11,494 bases of DNA from contig CANCRX010000098.1 in assembly GCA_947380655.1 (NCBI GenBank), forward strand, positions 1 to 11,494, read 5' to 3'. A program made the translations under genes and the position numbers. The notes beneath the pieces were generated by a model, which worked only from the letters and a program-made list of their open reading frames with translations, was not told the DNA's origin and did no database searches. Each line of letters starts with the position of its first letter. The first letter of the stretch is position 1. This document shows positions 6,598-11,494 of this stretch, in pieces. The stretch is from Alcaligenaceae bacterium. Its GTDB lineage: Bacteria > Pseudomonadota > Gammaproteobacteria > Burkholderiales > Burkholderiaceae_B.

Positions 6598-7566
6598 CTA
6601 GCGATCTCTGTCGACCGCGAAAGCGCATAGCGCTAGCAAAGAATCCTTGCAGCCAGAGGTAGGAAACGCCTCGAGCGCCTGACTGGCTAAGCTAGCCTCA
6701 GCCATCGCACTTTGGCGGGCATGCTCAAGCGCTCCAGTCTCCTGAATGGCGAGTGCCACCGCATCAAAATCGGCTTCGCCGTGCTCAATCGCCTGTCGAA
6801 TCAGCGCTTTCTGGGCCTCTGTACCCACCTCCAGCACCCTGATCAGGGGTAAGGTGGGCTTACCCTCGCGCAAGTCATCCCCGACGTTTTTACCCAGAGC
6901 TGCCGCATCACCGCTGTAATCCAGTACGTCATCGACTAATTGGAACGCAGTCCCGATATGGCGTCCATAGGCAGCGGCTGCAGCCTGCTGCGCGGGCGTC
7001 GCACCTGCCAGGACGGCACCCGCCTCAGCGGCAGCCTCAAACAGCTTGGCGGTCTTAAACCGCACCACCTGCAGATAACGGGCCTCAGAGACGTCCGGAT
7101 CGTGAATATTCAGTAATTGCAGGACTTCACCCTCGGCGATCACCGTGGTTGCGCAAGACATGATCTGCATGATCCGCATACTGTCGACGTCAACCATCAT
7201 TTCAAACGCACGTGAATACAGATAGTCGCCAACCAACACACTGGCAGCATTGCCAAATACCGCGTTGGCCGTACTGCGTCCGCGACGCAGATCGGACTCG
7301 TCAACGACGTCGTCATGCAGCAGGGTAGCCGTATGGATGAACTCGACGACTGCAGCCATCAAATGCTGGTGACTACCCTGGTAACCTAGTGCTTGAGCCA
7401 CCATCAACAGCATGGCAGGCCGCATACGCTTGCCCCCCGCACCAATGATGTAATCACCGATCGTACGGATCAGAACTACTTCGGAATTCAGACGGTCACG
7501 AATCACGGTATCAACCGCTTTCATGTCGCCAGCGACGGGGGAGAGGAGTTCGGAGAGCGTATGCAC
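6598..7566 (-). CDS. ispB: Octaprenyl (polyprenyl) diphosphate synthase IspB
   Basis: The 322-residue enzyme condenses isopentenyl diphosphate units on farnesyl diphosphate to give the long chain of ubiquinone. Both Asp-rich motifs are intact: HDDVVDESDLRRG with DDVVD at 85-89, and QLVDDVLDYSGD with DDVLD at 212-216. The GGKRMRP substrate-binding segment (44-50), the GDYLYSRAFEMM helix (113-124) and KTAKLFEAAAEAG are also present. Length and the C-terminal VDRDR match E. coli IspB (323 residues, ending VQRDR). The start is GTG at 7564-7566. It is supported by alignment of HTLSELLSPVAGDM with the E. coli N-terminus, although only a weak AGAAAG ribosome site precedes it. The gene is divergent from rplU and converges tightly on the small coiled-coil gene. 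Confidence 0.96.
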   Translation of the reverse strand: MHTLSELLSPVAGDMKAVDTVIRDRLNSEVVLIRTIGDYIIGAGGKRMRPAMLLMVAQALGYQGSHQHLMAAVVEFIHTATLLHDDVVDESDLRRGRSTANAVFGNAASVLVGDYLYSRAFEMMVDVDSMRIMQIMSCATTVIAEGEVLQLLNIHDPDVSEARYLQVVRFKTAKLFEAAAEAGAVLAGATPAQQAAAAAYGRHIGTAFQLVDDVLDYSGDAAALGKNVGDDLREGKPTLPLIRVLEVGTEAQKALIRQAIEHGEADFDAVALAIQETGALEHARQSAMAEASLASQALEAFPTSGCKDSLLALCAFAVDRDR

Positions 7567-7577
7567 AGGACTTTCTT

Positions 7578-7606
7578 TTGACTTTCAAGTAGTTAGGCGT
7601 TAATAT
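7578..7606 (+). promoter_or_regulatory. Sigma-70 promoter for rplU-rpmA
   Basis: TTGACT (7578-7583) and TAATAT (7601-7606) are separated by exactly 17 bp, close to consensus. Transcription would start near 7613, giving a leader of about 75 nt before rplU. The -35 box begins only 11 bp upstream of the divergent ispB start codon, so ispB must be transcribed from an overlapping promoter on the other strand. Confidence 0.72.
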
Positions 7607-7612
7607 TCCGGG

Positions 7613-7686
7613 TTCGGCATTTTGGCCGAGGAAATGCAATTCAATTGCAGTTCATTTATTCATTGCACTAAACACGAGGTTAACCC
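7613..7686 (+). promoter_or_regulatory. rplU leader with hairpins, candidate autoregulatory 5' UTR
   Basis: The predicted leader holds a hairpin TCGGC (7614-7618) / GCCGA (7625-7629) with a 6-nt loop. It also holds the palindrome at 7635-7649 (TGCAATT-C-AATTGCA). TGCAAT at 7635-7640 can alternatively pair with ATTGCA at 7662-7667, close to the GAGG ribosome site at 7676-7679. Mutually exclusive hairpins near a ribosomal-protein start suggest control by a ribosomal protein. This is inference, and I recall no described motif in this order. Confidence 0.35.
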
Positions 7687-7998
7687 ATGTACGCGGTCAT
7701 AAAAACCGGAGGCAAGCAGTATCGCATTGCTTCAGGTGAAAAACTTAAAATAGAACAGATACCGGCAGACATTGGGCAAGAAATCACGCTGGATCAGGTG
7801 TTATCCGTAGGCGAAGGCGACCAATTAAAAATTGGCACCCCGCTTGTGGCAGGCGCTCTGGTCAAAGCAACGGTTCTTGCGCAAGGACGCCATGATAAGG
7901 TCACGATCTTCAAGATGCGTCGTCGCAAGCACTACCAGAAGCATCAAGGTCACCGTCAAAACTATACCGAGATCCTGATCGGCGACATCACAGCTTAA
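7687..7998 (+). CDS. rplU: 50S ribosomal protein L21
   Basis: The 103-residue protein has the same length as E. coli L21, which binds 23S rRNA in the large subunit. It starts MYAVIKTGGKQYRIASGEKL, the L21 signature. It also has the VGEGDQLKIGTPLV loop and the basic C-terminal RNA-binding run KMRRRKHYQKHQGHRQNYTEI. A GAGG ribosome site lies 7 nt before the ATG. It is the first gene of a promoter-to-terminator unit with rpmA, 47 bp apart. Confidence 0.98.
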   Translation: MYAVIKTGGKQYRIASGEKLKIEQIPADIGQEITLDQVLSVGEGDQLKIGTPLVAGALVKATVLAQGRHDKVTIFKMRRRKHYQKHQGHRQNYTEILIGDITA

Positions 7999-8045
7999 GC
8001 GCTGCGATTCCCGAATATTCAGATCTCGTCATGCAGGAGTAAAAC

Positions 8046-8306
8046 ATGGCACAGAAAAAAGGCGGGGGTAGTACCCGCAACGGTCGTGACTCAGAATCGA
8101 AACGACTAGGCGTCAAAGCCTACGGTGGCGAACTGATTCCGGCTGGCTCAATTATCGTGCGTCAGCGCGGCACAACCTTTCACCCCGGCACAAACGTGGG
8201 CATTGGCAAAGACCATACCCTGTTCGCGCTGATTGACGGTCACGTCAAATTTTCAGTGAAAGGCAAACTCAACAAGTCGACCGTTTCGGTCCTCTCGGCT
8301 GAGTAA
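8046..8306 (+). CDS. rpmA: 50S ribosomal protein L27
   Basis: The 86-residue protein starts MAQKKGGGSTRNGRDSESKR. This is the conserved flexible N-terminus that reaches toward the peptidyl transferase centre. It continues with the SIIVRQRGTTFHPGTNVGIGKDHTLFA core and a basic KFSVKGKLNKS tail. There is no Firmicutes-type cleavable N-terminal extension. A strong GGAG ribosome site lies 6 nt before the ATG. A strong terminator follows directly. Confidence 0.98.
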   Translation: MAQKKGGGSTRNGRDSESKRLGVKAYGGELIPAGSIIVRQRGTTFHPGTNVGIGKDHTLFALIDGHVKFSVKGKLNKSTVSVLSAE

Positions 8307-8323
8307 TCGGCTTTCAAGCCTTT

Positions 8324-8361
8324 AAAAGCCCTGTCGCCGAGCGGCAGGGCTTTTTATTTTT
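8324..8361 (+). terminator. Rho-independent terminator after rpmA
   Basis: GCCCTGTCGC (8328-8337) pairs with GCGGCAGGGC (8341-8350) through 10 bp with one G-U wobble and a CGA loop. It is flanked by AAAA upstream and a run of T (8351-8361, one A inside). It ends the rplU-rpmA transcript. Confidence 0.93.
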
Positions 8362-8379
8362 ACGGTATACCATCATCAA

Positions 8380-9510
8380 ATGAAATTCGTCGACGAAGCA
8401 ACCATTGAAGTCATTGCTGGCAAGGGCGGCAACGGCGCGCACAGCTTTCGCCGTGAAAAATTCATCCCTAAAGGTGGGCCTGATGGCGGTGACGGCGGGC
8501 GAGGTGCTAGCATCTTTGCGATCGCGGACCGTAACATCAATACCCTGATCGATTTCCGTTATGCCCGCAAACATGTCGGCAAACACGGTGAGCACGGTCG
8601 CGGCTCCGACATGTATGGTGCCGCAGCAGCAAACATCACCCTGCGCGTACCTGTGGGCACTATTATTTATGATGCAGAAACTGGTGAGGAGCTCTTTGAC
8701 CTCAGCCATCACGACCAGCAAGTCGTCTTGGCGGCCGGTGGTGAAGGCGGACTGGGTAACGTTCATTTCAAATCCAGCGTCAACCGCGCACCAAAGCAAT
8801 GGACGCCGGGCAAGGATGGCGAACAACGTCGCCTCAGGCTCGAGCTTAAGGTGTTAGCCGATGTCGGCTTGCTGGGCATGCCTAATGCTGGCAAATCCAC
8901 GCTCATTAGCCGCATCTCTAACGCTCGGCCCAAAATTGCTGACTACCCTTTCACCACCCTGCACCCTAATCTGGGCGTAGTGCGTACCTCCGAATCACGC
9001 AGTTTTGTCGTCGCTGACATTCCAGGTCTGATCGAGGGTGCCTCCGAGGGCGCGGGTCTGGGCCATCTCTTTTTACGCCACCTGAGCCGTACACGCATCC
9101 TGTTGCATCTGGTGGATGTTTCCTCACAGGATCCAGACGATGACGCCGTTGATCGTGCCGTAGGTGAGGCCCGCGCGATTGTTGAAGAGCTGCGACTCTA
9201 TGACGAAACACTTTATAACAAACCGCGCTGGCTCGTTCTGAATAAGCTCGACATGGTGGCCGATCCCGAGGACGTCAAAAAACGTTTCCTGAAAGCCTAT
9301 AAATGGAAAGGTCCGGTCTATGCTATTTCCGCGCTGTCCGGCGATGGTACCCAGCAATTAATTTGGGACCTGCAGGATGCGATTGATGCATACAGACAGG
9401 AAGACAACATCGCGGAAGACCGTGCTGCGGGCACTTACGTTGCAGAGGATCCGCGTTTTGATGAAACGCGTGTGGATGCGGATACGCGAACGCCCCTCAA
9501 AGACGACTAA
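8380..9510 (+). CDS. obgE: Obg-family GTPase ObgE/CgtA
   Basis: The 376-residue GTPase acts in late 50S assembly and stress control. The glycine-rich Obg fold spans residues 1-158 (MKFVDEATIEVIAGKGGNGA, then FIPKGGPDGGDGG). The G domain follows, with G1 GMPNAGKST (166-174), switch I ending DYPFTTLHP, G3 DIPGLIEG (213-220), G4 NKLD (288-291) and G5 SALSG (317-321). An acidic, likely disordered C-terminal tail (341-376) is typical of proteobacterial Obg. The start is fixed by alignment to E. coli MKFVDEA, although there is no Shine-Dalgarno sequence. The ATG is 19 nt after the terminator U-tract. proB follows after 43 bp, so the two are probably co-transcribed. Confidence 0.97.
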   Translation: MKFVDEATIEVIAGKGGNGAHSFRREKFIPKGGPDGGDGGRGASIFAIADRNINTLIDFRYARKHVGKHGEHGRGSDMYGAAAANITLRVPVGTIIYDAETGEELFDLSHHDQQVVLAAGGEGGLGNVHFKSSVNRAPKQWTPGKDGEQRRLRLELKVLADVGLLGMPNAGKSTLISRISNARPKIADYPFTTLHPNLGVVRTSESRSFVVADIPGLIEGASEGAGLGHLFLRHLSRTRILLHLVDVSSQDPDDDAVDRAVGEARAIVEELRLYDETLYNKPRWLVLNKLDMVADPEDVKKRFLKAYKWKGPVYAISALSGDGTQQLIWDLQDAIDAYRQEDNIAEDRAAGTYVAEDPRFDETRVDADTRTPLKDD

Positions 9511-9553
9511 TACAGCACCTTTTAATTACCTGATTTAATCAAGCATCACTCAC

Positions 9554-10690
9554 ATGACCGACCAGACTTCTCCTGTTTCAGTTATTGCCAACGCCTCACG
9601 TATTGTGGCAAAAGTAGGCTCATCGCTGGTCACCAATGATGGGCAGGGTCTGGATCGCGAAGCTGTCGCGCATTGGGCACTCCAGATTGCGGCGTTGCGC
9701 AAACAGGGCAAAGAAGTCGTTCTGGTTTCAAGCGGTGCGATTGCTGAAGGAATGGCGCGCCTGGGCTGGGCAAAACGCCCAACCTCGATGCATGAGCTAC
9801 AAGCCGCCGCAGCGGTGGGCCAGATGGGCTTGGCCCAAGCCTACGAGGCCGCGTTCTCTGTGCATAATCTTCGGACGGCCCAAATCCTCCTGACCCACGA
9901 GGACCTCGCGGATCGCCAGCGTTATCTCAATGCGCGTTCAACTCTGTTTGCGTTACTCAGACTGGGCGTCGTACCCATCGTTAACGAAAACGATACGGTC
10001 GCGACTGACGAAATCGCGGTGGGTGATAACGATACGTTAGGTGCACTGGTGACGAACCTGATCGAAGCCGACGCCTTGATTATTCTCACAGATCAACGCG
10101 GACTCTATGAAGCGGATCCTCGTCGGGATCCAAAAGCTCGCTTTGTCTCTCATGCCAAAGCGGGTGACCCCGCGCTCGAGGCCATGGCAGGCGGCACAGG
10201 AAGCGGAATTGGCAAAGGCGGCATGCTGACAAAAATCCTTGCAGCCAAACGCGCGGCGCGCAGCGGTGCTCACACCATCATTGCTTCGGGCCGTGACCAG
10301 GATGTCATGATCCGTCTGGCGGCCGGTGAGTGTATTGGCACAGAATTACACGCTGACGTTCCGGTGCTGTCTGCTCGCAAGCAATGGATGGCAGACCATC
10401 TGCGTCTGCGCGGCAAACTCATATTGGATCAGGGCGCGGCCAACGCCTTGCGTCGCGAAGGTAAAAGCCTGCTGCCAATCGGCGTCAAAAGTATCGAGGG
10501 TGAATTTGAGCCGGGAGATGTCGTGGCTTGTCTGGATCCTCAGGGCAAAGAGTGCGCACGCGGCCTAACCAACTACTCGTCCTCTGATGCGCGACGCATC
10601 ATGGGCCAGCCTTCATCAAAAATTACGGAAATTCTGGGCAGTGCACGCGAAGAAGAACTCGTCCATCGTGACAACCTGATCCTCATTTAA
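9554..10690 (+). CDS. proB: Glutamate 5-kinase ProB
   Basis: The 378-residue enzyme phosphorylates L-glutamate with ATP, the first and feedback-controlled step of proline synthesis. The amino-acid-kinase domain (about 14-265) has VAKVGSSLVT with Lys20, VSSGAIAEGM (58-67), IVNENDTVATDEI (142-154), VGDND (156-160), LTDQRGLY (178-185) and the GTGSGIGKGGMLTK ATP/Mg loop (214-227). A C-terminal PUA domain (about 284-370) has AANALRREGKSLLPIGVKSI and FEPGDVV. Full length for the family. No clear ribosome site precedes the ATG, and the next in-frame start would remove part of the kinase core. proA is not adjacent. The 3' end overlaps the histidine kinase stop by 4 bp on the opposite strand. Confidence 0.97.
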   Translation: MTDQTSPVSVIANASRIVAKVGSSLVTNDGQGLDREAVAHWALQIAALRKQGKEVVLVSSGAIAEGMARLGWAKRPTSMHELQAAAAVGQMGLAQAYEAAFSVHNLRTAQILLTHEDLADRQRYLNARSTLFALLRLGVVPIVNENDTVATDEIAVGDNDTLGALVTNLIEADALIILTDQRGLYEADPRRDPKARFVSHAKAGDPALEAMAGGTGSGIGKGGMLTKILAAKRAARSGAHTIIASGRDQDVMIRLAAGECIGTELHADVPVLSARKQWMADHLRLRGKLILDQGAANALRREGKSLLPIGVKSIEGEFEPGDVVACLDPQGKECARGLTNYSSSDARRIMGQPSSKITEILGSAREEELVHRDNLILI

Positions 10691-11494
10691 ATCCGTTCCG
10701 ACTCTGTCTGCATCGGTAATTCGATATGGAAAATAGCTCCGCCCTCCGGGATGTTTTCTGCATGAATTTTCCCGCCATGGGCTTGAACAATCCGGCGACA
10801 AATGGCAAGTCCTAGCCCCGTGCCTCCGGAGCCATCCTTGGTCAGCGTCGACTGAACAAATGGCTCAAAAATATTCTCAAGTTCATTCTGAGGAATACCA
10901 CAGCCTTCATCTTGCACAAAAAAATGCAATATTCCAGGCACCTCAACGTTTGCGCCAACGATGATTTTTTGTCCCGGCGAAGAAAACTTCAAAGCATTCG
11001 CAATCACATTACGTAACACCTGATGAATCCTCAGGATGTCAGCATGTAACATCAGGGGATCTGCTGGCAAACGAGAATCGAACGTCACAGCTCTCGCACG
11101 CAGTAAAGGGGCGAGCTCAGTTTCGACATCACGCACCAACTGCCGTGCATCAATCTTCGTAAAACTTGCTTCTGAAAAAGCACTGTCGATTTTTGCAATA
11201 TCGAGCAAGTCATTGACGAGTGTCAGCATGCGTTGCCCCGAGGTATGAATATCGCTGAACATCCCTGAAACTCTCGACTGATCCTGCGTGCGCATCAGGC
11301 CAAGCTCGGAAAAGCCAAGGATAGACTGCAAGGGCGTGCGCAATTCGTGGCTGATGTTCGCAATGAACTCAGCCTTTGTTCTTGCCGCATCCTGTGCACT
11401 ACGCCATGCAATTCTTGCCATCACCGCAATCACAACTAACGCCAGCGTACCGACCAGCACAAACCAGGAAAGCAATCTAAACCAGTCATTCCAC
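10687..11494 (-). CDS. Sensor histidine kinase, C-terminal part (5' end outside window)
   Basis: The reverse frame is open from the window edge to a TAA at 10687-10689, so the N-terminus and any sensor domain are missing. Visible, in order, are a membrane helix (LLSWFVLVGTLALVVIAVMA) and a short signalling helix. The HisKA dimerisation domain follows, with the phospho-acceptor His in ISHELRTPLQS (codon 11347-11349). The HATPase domain has the N box VIANALKFS, G1 DEGCGIP, F box IFEPF and G2 GGTGLGLAI, and the protein then ends without a receiver domain. A TTG at 11473-11475 is in frame, but residues upstream (NDWFR) continue without a stop, so it is not a credible start. No response regulator is visible. 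It converges on proB with a 4-bp overlap and no terminator between. Confidence 0.94.
   Translation of the reverse strand, partial: WNDWFRLLSWFVLVGTLALVVIAVMARIAWRSAQDAARTKAEFIANISHELRTPLQSILGFSELGLMRTQDQSRVSGMFSDIHTSGQRMLTLVNDLLDIAKIDSAFSEASFTKIDARQLVRDVETELAPLLRARAVTFDSRLPADPLMLHADILRIHQVLRNVIANALKFSSPGQKIIVGANVEVPGILHFFVQDEGCGIPQNELENIFEPFVQSTLTKDGSGGTGLGLAICRRIVQAHGGKIHAENIPEGGAIFHIELPMQTESERI

Noticed and set aside
6287..6601. 104-codon plus-strand frame spanning both small coiled-coil genes
   Set aside because: It is an out-of-frame reading of two paralogues with matching protein-level similarity in their own frames. Its repeated HRPACAL is just the 27-bp repeat read in another frame.
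8314..8826. Long open frame (170 codons) on the minus strand over obgE
   Set aside because: It lies antisense to the highly conserved Obg fold, has no family features and overlaps the rpmA terminator. It is a by-product of obgE codon usage.

Overview
The window looks like a chromosomal segment of a betaproteobacterium in the order Burkholderiales, most plausibly an Alcaligenaceae relative. The reasons are the core gene order ispB / rplU-rpmA-obgE-proB, a Bug-type (TctC family) periplasmic solute-binding protein at the left edge, and protein sequences closest in style to that group. The genus cannot be fixed from the sequence alone. Both edges cut a gene.

Left, accessory half (about 1-6600), visibly more AT-rich in its gaps. 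It starts with the N-terminal part of a Bug solute-binding protein (minus strand). An AT-rich divergent gap with short repeats separates this from a RodZ-like membrane-anchored HTH protein (plus strand). Next come a small methyltransferase-like protein (plus) and a YibF-like glutathione S-transferase (minus), with a hairpin between their convergent ends. A small DUF6356-like membrane protein (minus) follows, too short for a naive length cut-off. Divergent from it, with only 40 bp between start codons, is a two-gene operon: a 490-residue protein I do not recognise, overlapping by ATGA a 14-helix-type MFS exporter. Two tandem paralogous small coiled-coil/membrane-anchor genes end this half. They share an exact 27-bp 3' end.

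Right, core half (about 6598-11494). ispB (polyprenyl diphosphate synthase, for ubiquinone side chains) lies on the minus strand, divergent from rplU-rpmA (ribosomal proteins L21 and L27). The latter pair has a clear sigma-70 promoter, a leader of about 75 nt with alternative hairpins, and a strong intrinsic terminator. obgE (ribosome-associated GTPase) begins only 19 nt after the terminator U-tract. proB (glutamate 5-kinase) follows and converges, with a 4-bp overlap, on a sensor histidine kinase that runs off the right edge.

The item most likely to be undescribed is the operon of the 490-residue protein and its exporter. The protein has a Cys/His arrangement faintly like a transglutaminase or papain-type core, and translational coupling to an efflux pump suggests it makes or modifies something that is exported. 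This is inference, not a demonstrated function. No CRISPR array, insertion sequence, tRNA or rRNA gene was seen.
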